Shown: piece by piece, positions 42,119-54,656 of the stretch
Layout of the letters: the number at the start of each line of letters is the position of its first letter
Position numbering within the stretch: the stretch's first letter is position 1
Source: Drosophila pseudoobscura
Lineage: Eukaryota; Arthropoda; Insecta; Diptera; Drosophilidae
Length of the DNA: 64,000 bases
Direction: 5' to 3'
Assembly (NCBI RefSeq): GCF_009870125.1
Contig: NC_046680.1
Coordinates: 1,798,001-1,862,000 of the forward strand
Translations under genes and position numbers: made by a program
The notes under the pieces: model-generated
What the model was told of the DNA's origin: nothing
What the model saw: the letters and a program-made list of their open reading frames with translations, nothing else
Database searches by the model: none

Positions 42119-43487
42119 CTATGGAAACCAGCTCAACATCCTTGAAAATCATGACCTCAGCTCCGACTACCTGCCTCTCATTTCTACATTATCGACAACT
42201 CTGCAGACGATCCCAGCCATGACGAAGCTGCTGAAGCCTAACTCAAACGTTCCCATGTTCAAGGAAATTCTACGCAGCTCGCTAGACTTACACACATATT
42301 TAAGGACCGCTCATGAAGTAGATTTTGCGATCGACACTCCTATAGCCAAAGCCTATGACGCTTCTGCAGCTGCTGCCACTTGCGGCCCTCGAGGTATTCG
42401 AACGTCGCAGATTGGAAGTCATAGAGACGGCACTTAAAGTGATTTTGAAGGACTGCTTCTACACAAGAAACGACTCAGGCGCGAGTATACACGCACCAGC
42501 GACCCACAAGTTGACAGTGTTTTCAGGAGAAGGGCGCCACATGGGCGAGATCAGCAGGTCAACAACATGGCAACATCTCAACCGAAATTCGCTATACCTA
42601 GTTTTGATGGCACAACAAAATTTGGCGTTTTCATGATACATTAAAGAATAATTGGACGGAAGCTAACCGCGCGAACGCTTTGGTGCTTTCCTTGAATGGT
42701 CTGGCATGTGAGGTGCTACGAAGTGAGGTGAATGATGGTAAACGATTGACAATAAACCAGGCACATTGGACTTGAGACTTGGAAATCTCACTATCAGAGG
42801 CGTAATGTATGTAAGTGAATGTGTAATGACTTTGGACACAGGTGCTTCTCATTTAACATTTAGAAGTTTAGTTAAAATAAATGTGGAGTCTCTGAATGAG
42901 ATAGGACTACAAACAGCTACAGGTGGAGACGCGTGGTTACAAAGAAGCTTAGAAGACGAACCTAGGACAGGATTTCATTGTGGCCGACATCATTAAAGGC
43001 GTAGATTTTTTGAGTTATAGTTTTACGCAGGACTTGAAGGATACATTTCTGACCATGGGAATTTGAAAACGGTATCATGGCTACGCATCGCACAAGGAAA
43101 TAGAAAGATAAAGATCGACGCTGCAGCTCAGACCGAAACTACATCCAAATTCAGGCTGTTCGGCTGCCTCGACTTTACATGAAAAATGGTGTCCATGTTG
43201 AGAAAGCATACGAATCTTCTTTTACGCAGAAGAGTAGTGAAACGGGCGACGGCATCAAATCAGACGTGAAATCACTGCAACGAATAATTACAATTAAGGA
43301 GAAGCTTATAGAAGCACTTATCAACGACGTTAAGTCTTCGGAGATCCAGTTAGAGGTTGAGGCCCGAGAGAATCGGAATAGACTACCAGATACGTTAGAT
43401 CACTATTCTCACCGGCAGTAAGAGGTTGCAACCCCTCTCGTCAACCCAACGGTCGACGCACTGTTTCCGTTTCTCAATTTAAATTTC
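42119..43487. repeat. Composite TE fossil R, copy A2
   Basis: Nearly identical to 36882-38250. It ends early: relative to copy B2, 454 bp are missing between 'ctcaattta' and 'tccagtttaaac', next to the truncated LTR. Confidence 0.85.
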
Positions 43488-43544
43488 CAGTTTAAACTCC
43501 TAGCAGTCGTCACAGAAAGGAAAGGCCGATGGGTTTCGTTGTGT

Positions 43545-44627
43545 TGTAAAGGCACAAGCCTCCACAAAACCTAACCACAAAACCATCCCCTGGAGGGACA
43601 GCCCCGGGGGCTTATTATCTCATTTTATTACTACTACTATTACTATTATAACAAAGACAACCATGAACCCTTAGTTTCCCCAATTAAAATAAGAAATAGG
43701 CTAAGAAAACCCCTCAAATAGTGAGGCGTTCCAGCAAAGAGAGCCGACATGGAAGAGACGGAAACGAAGAGAGTCGCCGTTCGCTCTTATGGCCAAACGC
43801 AAAGGAACAGCATGCAAGAGAGCGAAGAGGCAGGGAAGCCGCCGATCGCCCACGCAGCCGAGGGAGAAAAACACCCCCGAGCCGAGGCCGACAGCCGAAA
43901 GCTGCGCAGCCACGAAGCGACAGAGAAGCTGCAAAAAGTAAAGCAGAGGCCGTGCACGGTCCAGCGCGGGCCAGGCTCGGGAGTGATCTCCAAGTGCTGA
44001 ACCAGAACAGTTGGAGAAAATCAACAGTGCCCCGACCCCGCGAGGAAAAAGACAAAAATATATAAGTCGTGACCACCGTGACGAGGACCGGCCGCCGGAC
44101 CCAAGGAAGGGAAAGCAAGGGTGAGCCACCTCACGTATGTGAGCTCTGGGGGGGACAGATCGGTGCAGTAGGCAGGGTGTACGCACAGAAGCAGAAGTTT
44201 CTCAAAATGTTTGTAAATTTTTGTCGTTTATTACCCCACAATAAAGACACCCACCTCAACCCACCGGTTTCAGAACTTTCGCCCGTAGGAGTCCCTCAGC
44301 CCCTCCCCCTCTCTTCCCTATTCCCTGGGGACCCGGCGACGCAGATGTGTGTCGTGGATCATGCGGCATCTGCTAAGCTGGGCTCCCCTCTCCCCTACCC
44401 TTCCGACCCCTGACCCAAACCCCCTCCTCCCGCCACGCATGACCCCCAACGCACGTCTCTGCAGCTCCCCAAGCACGGGTTCACCCACGCCTCGATCCAC
44501 CGCACGGGTGCGCTTTCGCTGCGAACGGCTCTCCCCTTAGGTCCTCACACAACAAATTTTGCTGTGGGGAAGGACCGTGCCCTGGACAGACTGAGAAGCT
44601 GTACCTCGGCCTGAGAACTTCCTTACA
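43545..44627 (+). repeat. LTR of a gypsy element related to 5514-15670, copy A
   Basis: 1083 bp, TGTAAAGG...CTTACA, followed by the same Lys-type primer site (44630-44647). It has one 82-bp unit instead of four and lacks 53 bp near 43730 present in copy B. The first bases read TGTAAAGG rather than TGTGAAGG. Confidence 0.9.
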
Positions 44628-44901
44628 GATGGCGCCCGAGCAGGGACTTACGAGGGGAGAGTCGGTGAGCATAGGGAATAAGTTAAAAGCAGTTAAAAGT
44701 GAAAAGGGAATCAAGCAGCAGCCAACAATTAAAAGGCAAGACCCACAAAAGCAAAACGGCAAACGATGATTAGGAGCCACGGATCAGGAAAAGCAGCAGG
44801 AGAAAAGAAAGGAAAACTTAAAATCAGTGATTAGCAGCCAAAAATCAGAGTCCCGGCGAATAGCCAGCACGAATCTTTGATCCCTCGACTTAAGTACAGC
44901 G
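44628..44901 (+). mobile_element. Truncated leader of the gypsy element, copy A
   Basis: Primer site and 250 bp of leader, cut at 'taagtacagc' (44900), where BEL sequence begins. This is the junction of the tandem duplication. No gag or pol remains. Confidence 0.88.
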
Positions 44902-45907
44902 CGAAGATTTCGCGCAGCTCACTCCCAATCTCGTTTTGATCGAGAGCCTCCAACTCATTATGGGCCTTATTAAATTCCTCTCGAATTTCTGACAACATAT
45001 CAAGGCGCACCTCGACTTCCGCGGCGGTCAGCTTATCGATTTTATTCCCCGCGAAGGATTCGCCAAGCCTGTGCAATCGATCATATAATGACTGACTTTT
45101 ACGTTTATACAGACTCAGTCTGGAATTAGCCACCACAATATTTCCGCCCGCGCCTGTATTTGGATCGTTGTCCATGTTAACCGTTGTGCAATCGACACAA
45201 CGGAAAATGAAATACCGCTTAAGCGACGATGTATAGACGCGAGAGCGAGAATGCAAGACACGAAAAGTCAAGAACCGCGGCTGCAGCTGCGCAGAGAATG
45301 AGAGATTCGACGCTTAAAGTTCCGGAATTTGTCTATAAATATTCCAGCCGCACTCTCACTGAATTTGCACTTTAAACTGTTTTTAATGTGCACACAAATG
45401 TATTTGTTGGTAGTTAAACTACCCAACAACACAATATTGTATAATTAATAAGTGTTTTAACGGAACGCGATTAAGCAATGGTTTTATATCACGTCGGGGG
45501 GTCACCAATGTTTGAGATGCCAAGCTTTTTTGGCACCTATGTGTTTCAAAAATGAAAAGAGATTTTGGGTTAAACTTTATAATTCGTATTTAATCTTGGT
45601 GGCTTAGCGGAAGCCGATTGCTTGCTATTGCCAGATAAACTTTATGCGAGATCGATATGCAACCAATGCGCAGAGGGGTTAGCATAGAACTAAACTATAG
45701 ACGACGGCGTTAGATCAAAGTGACTGCCGAAGTGGCGGCAGCAGATCAAAGTAGTTGCCGAAGTGGCGGCGGCAGAGAGCCCCTTTAGCGGGAGAGCGCA
45801 GCAGCTCTGCAGAAAGTCAACGCTTTACAACATATGTAGGCGGCTCTCTATGCTCATACAATAATAATGTTAAAGTTACGGTTATTCTTCAGCGGCTGGC
45901 CCGAACA
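44902..45907 (-). mobile_element. Truncated BEL element (5' LTR and gag start), unit B
   Basis: LTR 45509-45907 and the first about 130 gag codons (start MDNDPNTGAGG at about 45175), identical to the full copy apart from a few bases. The rest of the element is absent. Confidence 0.93.
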
Positions 45908-46444
45908 CATGCTATTAGCTTAAGGGATAGTTCAGGGGATAAGGTATGACAGAGGGAGCTATAGTTGTGAAATATAACACTAAAAGGTTCATTTGGGCAT
46001 AATTATACCTACATATGGGTAAGCGGATTGGCCGAAAAGTACGGGTAGGTCTAGATGGAACAGCAAAGTCAATCTTACCCAAGATAGTTTGGGAGTCAAC
46101 AATACCGAGAAGGAGCTTGTGCACGAACATTACCCCATTACGACGGCAGGTCAATAAGATTTTTGTCTACATCGGTAGGGTGTCAAGATTCTACCCGAGT
46201 CCCAGTTTAAGTTACGCAGGGCAAAAGATAAAAATTGCTTTTGCACCGATCCAATAACAACCTGCTGTTCTTTATACTGCGGGCTCCACACAAAGGAACA
46301 ATACTCCAATATCGGACGTACTAACAAGATATACAGTTGTTTCGTCACGTAGGAGTCCGTCAAACTTATTAAACCAAAGCTTGATGATCGCTAAAACACC
46401 CTTAGCTTTATTTACTGTTGCGGCTATATGGCTGTTAGAACACA
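45908..46444 (-). pseudogene. LINE reverse transcriptase C-terminal fragment, copy B
   Basis: Same as 36345-36881. One added C near 46357 breaks the frame that is open in copy A. Confidence 0.75.
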
Positions 46445-48192
46445 TCTATCGAAACCAGCTCAACATCCTTGAAAATCATGACCTCAGCTCCGACTACCTG
46501 CCTCTCATTTCTACATTATCGACAACTCTGCAGACGATCCCAGCCATGACGAAGCTGCTGAAGCCTAACTCAAACGTTCCCATGTTCAAGGAAATTCTAC
46601 GCAGCTCGCTAGACTTACACACATATTTAAGGACCGCTCATGAAGTAGATTTTGCGATCGACACTCCTATAGCCAAAGCCTATGACGCTTCTGCAGCTGC
46701 TGCCACTTGCGGCCCTCGAGGTATTCGAACGTCGCAGATTGGAAGTCATAGAGACGGCACTTAAAGTGATTTTGAAGGACTGCTTCTACACAAGAAACGA
46801 CTCAGGCGCGAGTATACACGCACCAGCGACCCACAAGTTGACAGTGTTTTCAGGAGAAGGGCGCCACATGGGCGAGATCAGCAGGTCAACAACATGGCAA
46901 CATCTCAACCGAAATTCGCTATACCTAGTTTTGATGGCACAACAAAATTTGGCGTTTTCATGATACATTAAAGAATAATTGGACGGAAGCTAACCGCGCG
47001 AACGCTTTGGTGCTTTCCTTGAATGGTCTGGCATGTGAGGTGCTACGAAGTGAGGTGAATGATGGTAAACGATTGACAATAAACCAGGCACATTGGACTT
47101 GAGACTTGGAAATCTCACTATCAGAGGCGTAATGTATGTAAGTGAATGTGTAATGACTTTGGACACAGGTGCTTCTCATTTAACATTTAGAAGTTTAGTT
47201 AAAATAAATGTGGAGTCTCTGAATGAGATAGGACTACAAACAGCTACAGGTGGAGACGCGTGGTTACAAAGAAGCTTAGAAGACGAACCTAGGACAGGAT
47301 TTCATTGTGGCCGACATCATTAAAGGCGTAGATTTTTTGAGTTATAGTTTTACGCAGGACTTGAAGGATACATTTCTGACCATGGGAATGTGAAAACGGT
47401 ATCATGGCTACGCATCGCACAAGGAAATAGAAAGATAAAGATCGACGCTGCAGCTCAGACCGAAACTACATCCAAATTCAGGCTGTTCGGCTGCCTCGAC
47501 TTTACATGAAAAATGGTGTCCATGTTGAGAAAGCATACGAATCTTCTTTTACGCAGAAGAGTAGTGAAACGGGCGACGGCATCAAATCAGACGTGAAATC
47601 ACTGCAACGAATAATTACAATTAAGGAGAAGCTTATAGAAGCACTTATCAACGACGTTAAGTCTTCGGAGATCCAGTTAGAGGTTGAGGCCCGAGAGAAT
47701 CGGAATAGACTACCAGATACGTTAGATCACTATTCTCACCGGCAGTAAGAGGTTGCAACCCCTCTCGTCAACCCAACGGTCGACGCACTGTTTCCGTTTC
47801 TCAATTTAAAATACGAACTGTAGAAACGTTAAAGCTCATTCTGCAGCTCAGTGCGGTTAGGCTTTTAGAACGATTGAAGTTCGGTTTTTATTTAAGTTAA
47901 GTTAAAGTTGAGAAATAACACAAAATTTTTTCATGTCAAATCCCAAAACTATGTAATTCATCGCATTCACTCTGTATTCTGTGGGTATCGGGTAAAACAA
48001 ATATAAATTAAATGCGAAAGCGCTCATAAATACAGCAATAACACAAAAACACACTTAAATCGACGTTTGCACTATTAAAAGTTATGCACTATCGATTAAG
48101 AAAAATTTGTAATTCGGTGTAATTCGGGAGTTCTTGAAAAGTTTATTTTGTTAAAATACCGGCTGTGTACTCTGCTTAGAGCCCTTGGGCAC
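46445..48192. repeat. Composite TE fossil R, copy B1
   Basis: Duplicate of 36882-38637. It lacks 9 bp ('agacatgtc') near 47937. Confidence 0.85.
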
Positions 48193-48446
48193 CAAAGATC
48201 CTTTGTAATTTTTACCAACTGCACCTATTGAACATAATTCTTCCCAACACAATCTATGTTCTTATATACATATATGAAAGTATAAAACATGTATCAAATG
48301 TATGTATATGTATGTGTATTAAGGGCAGACAATACAAAAACTATCGTAATGTAGGCAATAACATCTCCCAATAATTAATTTCCATAAGAACCTAAACTAT
48401 TATATCTTAAAAATGTTCTAACAGGTTATTTTGTTTTTGTTTTTAG

Positions 48447-49968
48447 AAATGCTTGTGGAGCCCTTCGAAATTTATCTTACGGTAGACAAAATGATGAAAA
48501 CAAGCGTGGAATTAAAAATTCTGGCGGAATAGAAGCGTTGGTTCATTTACTTTGTCGTTCTCAAGAGACAGAAGTAAAAGAATTGGTAACTGGAGTTTTA
48601 TGGAATATGTCTTCTTGTGAAGATATCAAGCGGTCAATTATTGATGAAGCACTAGCTGCAATAGTCTGCAACGTTATAAAACCTCATTCCGGATGGGATC
48701 CCGTTTGTTGTGGTGACACTTGTTTTTCTACAGTATTTCGAAATGCTTCGGGAGTGCTGCGAAACGTCAGTTCAGCTGGAGAACATGCAAGAGGATGTCT
48801 TCGCAATTGCGAGCATTTAGTGGAATGTCTTCTCTACGTAGTTCGAGCTGCAATAGAGAAAAACAATATTGGAAACAAAACTGTAGAAAATTGCGTGTGT
48901 ATACTTCGTAATCTTTCGTATAGATGTCAGGAAGTGGAAGATCCCAACTATGATAAGCATCCCTTCATAACGCAAGATAGGGCTATCCCATCTTCGTCAA
49001 AAGGTAAAATAAAAAAAAAACATGAAATGTCCATTGTTAAATCTATATTTTTATTTCTAGGAGAAAATTTAGGATGCTTTGGAACAAGTAAAAAAAAGAA
49101 GGAAGTGTCTGCTACTGAAGCTCTTCAGGACTATAGCATATCCACAGAGTATTCTAAAAGTTCAGTAACTAATAGCCAGATGAATAAGGGCTACGAACAA
49201 TTATGGCAACCGGAAGTAGTTCAATATTACTTATCATTATTGCAAAGTTGTTCTAATCCAGAAACACTTGAAGCATGTTATTGGCAACCCAGCATTGATA
49301 TTCGTGCAACAGTGCGTAAAGAAAAAGGTCTACCTATTCTAGTAGAGCTCCTTCGGATGGAAGTGGATCGCGTAGTCTGTGCAGTTGCTACTGCCCTACG
49401 CAATCTAGCTATTGATCAGCGAAATAAAGAACTAATTGGAAAGTACGCTATGCGCGATTTAGTCCAAAAACTTCCATCTGGAAATGTACAGCATGACCAA
49501 AACACATCGGATGATACAATAACAGCTGTATTGGCTACAATTAATGAGGTCATAAAAAAGAATCCAGAATTTTCTCGTTCACTTTTAGATGCAGGTGGTA
49601 TAGACCGGCTTATGAATATATCGAGACGAAAAGAAAAATATACTTCTTGTGTAATAAAGTTTGCTAGTCAAGTTTTGTATACGATGTGGCAACATCACGA
49701 ACTGCGAGACGTCTACAAAAAAAACGGTTGGAAAGAGCAAGATTTCATTAGTAAAAATTTCACTGCGCACAGCACTCCACCAAGTTCACCAAACAATGCC
49801 AATAACACCCTTAACCGACCAATGGCATCTCAGGGACGTACGCGCTATGAAGACAGAACAATTCAGCGTGCACCTAGTTCTTCGTATAGGAATAATGACT
49901 CTAGTGGAGCTGTTATGTCGAATAATGAATCAGCCTTGCTTTCGGAAATGGTTAGAAAACAATTATAG
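48447..49968 (+). pseudogene. p120ctn: Second copy of p120ctn exons 2-3, lacking exon 1 and 10 codons
   Basis: Exon 2 is 48447-49003, the 57-nt intron 49004-49060 and exon 3 49061-49968, with intact acceptor, donor and stop. A 30-bp in-frame deletion (junction at about 49274) removes AAGAIQNLSA, the third helix of one armadillo repeat, by a break at short 'gc' homology. No start-bearing exon precedes it within unit B, so it should be silent unless exon 1 upstream splices past copy A. Coding is otherwise uninterrupted, so decay has barely begun. I class it as a probable pseudogene, or alternatively an alternative terminal exon set. Confidence 0.85.
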
Positions 49969-51005
49969 AATGTATATTTGTTCGTTAATTATTTAATTAG
50001 TATTAGATACACGTGAAGTATTTAAATCTTAAATTATTCTTAAAATATACAGCGTTTCTTTTACATTTACATATAAGTTTTTACAGCATATGCCAATACA
50101 TATTGTAAAGGATTATATTCATTAAACATCTGGTACGCTAATCTGATTACTTAATAAATACACTAAGATATATCCATGTATCCTGCAAGTATTTTTATTG
50201 CTACATATTTATATCCTTGAAGGGTACTGTCGGGTTTCCTAGCCCTATATTTAGTTATTCAGTATCATAGCCAAATTATTGTGGTGGAGCCTAACGACCT
50301 GCAAAGCTGCGTAGACTACACATGCTAAATCGGTGCCCATACTTGCAGAATTTTCCGTGTTCAGAATTTTTTCACATCACAATATATTAAGGAAAAAGAG
50401 ATCAAATTGAAGATCGATCTCACTTATATGTCCTTAGACGTCACTTTTAAGTTTAGTGTAGTTAGAATTGTCAATCGATGCAGGCGGGGCGGTTGGGGGT
50501 GCGATCTACTTCAACTGGATTTCACTGTTGTATCGGATGTCTGCCTTTGTCATGGATTTCAATGCAGTTTTTCCTAGGGATTTGTAATATTTTTTCTAAT
50601 GGTACAATGTCGTCGCGTCTAAAAAACGTTTTTTAACAGTTACTACCACGGCTGAAACGCGAAGTGGGTCGAAATGAGGTATAGAGTCAAAGAATTTAAT
50701 AATCGCTTTCAATAATAATTATTATTATTATATAGACGCTTATAGTATATGTATGTCGCTGAAAGAGAATGCAGAGCTTTCAAAAATCCAAACATCAAGA
50801 AAAAATTCATTTCAGTTTATGAGATACAGTGGCGGGCAGTGAAATGTGGACACTCATTTGAACTAACTTTAAACCGATAGCGCGTATTTAAAATCTTAAA
50901 AATCAATGGGAAAACATTTGTATTGTATAGATACATTCATTAGCTGTTGATAAAAATCTCTTTTTCATAAAAAAAGCCAGAAGTTATAACAAAAAAATAC
51001 AAATG
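49969..51005 (+). other. 3' flank of p120ctn copy B
   Basis: Copy of 40444-41480, including the polyadenylation-signal candidate near 50153 and the Tc1-end-like motif at 50827. No gene recognised. Confidence 0.7.
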
Positions 51006-51643
51006 TTAAAAATTACAGAAGCCAATATGGCAGGCATATTGGCTTTGCAGTTAACGTCCAAGATTAATATCCTGAACCGCAGATGGATACAAACTCCATA
51101 GCTCAGCCTCTTATGGAACTGCCTCACCTCAACATGCCTCACCACGGCAGTAGCAGGTAGCAGGTATCCTGCAATCTCTCGACCAACTACCTACCCAGGA
51201 AAAAACTACACGCTCCATTGATACGAGTGTTACAGAGCCGACCACCCGAGCAGCAGGGCGAGAGGAGGAGCAGCTATGCTAATTCGGAAGGATATTTCCC
51301 ATTACCTCCGTCACGCTGTGCAGTTGGGGCCGATTCAGCTTGCGGCGGTCATGGTCATAACACTGCGCGGAGAGATCCTCATTGCCGCAGTCTCGATCGA
51401 TTTCCTGGTCAAGCACAGGTTTCGACAATCTTGTGGCACAACTGGGTAACAAATTTATCATTGGAGGAGACTTTAATGCGAAGCACAGTCTTTGGGACAG
51501 TCACAGAGGAGACCGCATGTTGATGGCGCTGCATGATGCCCTAACCGTTGGCTCTGCACAAATAGTGGCGACAGGAAGTCCCACCTACTACGCACCAATT
51601 CGGAGATCCATGCCCTCCTGCTTAGACTTCTTTGTTTATCGAT
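51005..51643 (+). pseudogene. Jockey-type LINE endonuclease fossil, copy B
   Basis: Copy of 41480-42118 with the GGDFNAKHSLWDS motif near 51460. Single-base differences only. Confidence 0.8.
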
Positions 51644-53408
51644 CTATGGAAACCAGCTCAACATCCTTGAAAATCATGACCTCAGCTCCGACTACCTGCC
51701 TCTCATTTCTACATTATCGACAACTCTGCAGACGATCCCAGCCATGACGAAGCTGCTGAAGCCTAACTCAAACGTTCCCATGTTCAAGGAAATTCTACGC
51801 AGCTCGCTAGACTTACACACATATTTAAGGACCGCTCATGAAGTAGATTTTGCGATCGACACTCCTATAGCCAAAGCCTATGACGCTTCTGCAGCTGCTG
51901 CCACTTGCGGCCCTCGAGGTATTCGAACGTCGCAGATTGGAAGTCATAGAGACGGCACTTAAAGTGATTTTGAAGGACTGCTTCTACACAAGAAACGACT
52001 CAGGCGCGAGTATACACGCACCAGCGACCCACAAGTTGACAGTGTTTTCAGGAGAAGGGCGCCACATGGGCGAGATCAGCAGGTCAACAACATGGCAACA
52101 TCTCAACCGAAATTCGCTATACCTAGTTTTGATGGCACAACAAAATTTGGCGTTTTCATGATACATTGAAGAATAATTGGACGGAAGCTAACCGCGCGAA
52201 CGCTTTGGTGCTTTCCTTGAATGGTCTGGCATGTGAGGTGCTACGAAGTGAGGTGAATGATGGTAAACGATTGACAATAAACCAGGCACATTGGACTTGA
52301 GATTTGGAAATCTCACTATCAGAGGCGTAATGTATGTAAGTGAATGTGTAATGACTTTGGACACAGGTGCTTCTCATTTAACATTTAGAAGTTTAGTTAA
52401 AAAAATGTGGAGTCTCTGAATGAGATAGGACTACAAACAGCTACAGGTGGAGACGCGTGGTTACAAAGAAGCTTAGAAGACGAACCTAGGACAGGATTTC
52501 ATTGTCGCCGACATCATTAAAGGCGTAGATTTTTTGAGTTATAGTTTTACGCAGGACTTGAAGGATACATTTCTGACCATGGGAATGTGAAAACGGTATC
52601 ATGGCTACGCATCGCACAAGGAAATAGAAAGATAAAGATCGACGCTGCAGCTCAGACCGAAACTACATCCAAATTCAGGCTGTTCGGCTGCCTCGACTTT
52701 ACATGAAAAATGGTGTCCATGTTGAGAAAGCCTACGAATCTTCTTTTACGCAGAAGAGTAGTGAAACGGGCGACGGCATCAAATCAGACGTGAAATCACT
52801 GCAACGAATAATTACAATTAAGGAGAAGCTTATAGAAGCACTTATCAACGACGTTAAGTCTTCGGAGATCCAGTTAGAGGTTGAGGCCCGAGAGAATCGG
52901 AATAGACTACCAGATACGTTAGATCACTATTCTCACCGGCAGTAAGAGGTTGCAACCCCTCTCGTCAACCCAACGGTCGACGCACTGTTTCCGTTTCTCA
53001 ATTTAAAATACGAACTGTAGAAACGTTAAAGCTCATTCTGCAGCTCAGTGCGGTTAGGCTTTTAGAACGATTGAAGTTCGGTTTTTATTTAAGTTAAGTT
53101 AAAGTTGAGAAATAACACAAAATTTTTTCATGTCAGACATGTCAAATCCCAAAAATATGTAATTCATCGCATTCACTCTGTATTCTGTGGGTATCGGGTA
53201 AAACAAATATAAATTAAATGCGAAAGCGCTCATAAATACAGCAATAACACAAAAACACACTTAAATCGACGTTTGCACTATTAAAAGTTATGCACTATCG
53301 ATTAAGGAAAGATTTGTAATATTTGTAATTCGGTGTAATTCGGGAGTTCTTGAAAAGTTTATTTTGTTAAAATACCGGCTGTGTAGTCTGCTTAGAGCCC
53401 TTAGGCAC
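51644..53408. repeat. Composite TE fossil R, copy B2 (longest)
   Basis: It retains the 454 bp lost from A2. At about 52400 it lacks two bases in the protease-like part. It ends where 'cttaggcactg' diverges from copy A1's 'cttgggcaccaaag'. Confidence 0.85.
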
Positions 53409-53520
53409 TGTTTGTAGGGGGCCGGATCGAGGTTCAATTATCCACCGGCGAGGTGTATGTTCCAGTTTAAACTCCTAGCAGTCGTCACAGAAAGGAAAGT
53501 CCGATGGGTTTCGTTGCGTT

Positions 53521-54656
53521 GTGAAGGCACAAGCCTCCACAAAACCTGACCACAAAACCATCCCCTGGAGGGACAGCCCCGGGGGCTTATTATCTCATTT
53601 TATTACTACTACTATTACTATTATAACAAAGACAACCATGAACCCTTAGTTTCCCCAATTAAAATAAGAAATAGGCTAAGAAAACCCCTCAAATAGTGAG
53701 GCGTTTTACTTATTAGCAGCGAAGAGACAACACGAAAGAGAGACGCCTACTACGGCCACGCAGCAAAGAGAGCCGACATGGAAGAGACGGAAACGAAGAG
53801 AGTCGCCGTTCGCTCTTATGGCCAAACGCAAAGGAACAGCATGCAAGAGAGCGAAGAGGCAGAGAAGCCGCCGATCGCCCACGCAGCCGAGGGAGAAAAA
53901 CACCCCCGAGCCGAGGCCGACAGCCGAAAGCTGCGCAGCCACGAAGCGACAGAGAAGCTGCAAAAAGTAAAGCAGAGGCCTGGCACGGTCCAGCGCGGGC
54001 CAGGCTCGGGAGTGATCTCCAAGTGCTGAACCAGAACAGTTGGAGAAAATCAACAGTGCCCCGACCCCGCGAGGAAAAAGACAAAAATATATAAGTCGTG
54101 ACCACCGTGACGAGGACCGGCCGCCGGACCCAAGGAAGGGAAAGCAAGGGTGAGCCACCTCACGTATGTGAGCTCTGGGGGGGACAGATCGGTGCAGTAG
54201 GCAGGGTGTACGCACAGAAGCAGAAGTTTCTCAAAATGTTTGTAAATTTTTGTCGTTTATTACCCCACAATAAAGACACCCACCTCAACCCACCGGTCTC
54301 AGAACTTTCGCCCGTAGGAGTCCCTCAGCCCCTCCCCCTCTCTTCCCTATTCCCTGGGGACCCGGCGACGCAGATGTGAGTCGTGGATCATGCGGCATCT
54401 GCTAAGCTGGGCTCCCCTCTCCCCTACCCTTCCGACCCCTGACCCAAACCCCCTCCTCACGCCACGCATGACCCCCAACGCACGTCTCTGCAGCTCCCCA
54501 AGCACGGGTTCACCCACGCCTCGATCCACCCCACGGGTGCGCTTTCGCTGCGAACGGCTCTCCCCTTAGGTCCTCACACAACAAATTTTGCTGTGGGGAA
54601 GGACCGGGCCCTGGACAGACTGAGAAGCTGTACCTCGGCCTGAGAACTTCCTTACA
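53521..54656 (+). repeat. LTR of a gypsy element, copy B
   Basis: 1136 bp, TGTGAAGG...CTTACA, one 82-bp unit. It keeps the 53 bp missing in copy A. Primer site at 54659-54676. Confidence 0.92.

Larger units (their letters stand above)
35339..44901. repeat. Tandem duplication unit A (9563 bp) with p120ctn exons 2-3
   Basis: It matches 44902-54930 along its length. It spans BEL 5' portion, LINE fragment, R fossil, p120ctn exons 2-3 and 3' flank, endonuclease fossil, R fossil, gypsy LTR and leader. The offset between units is 9563 bp at the left, 9555 at p120ctn exon 2 and 10,030 at the right. Four indels account for nearly all of this: 454 and 53 bp absent from A, 30 and about 9 bp absent from B. 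Otherwise only scattered single-base differences are visible. Confidence 0.93.
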
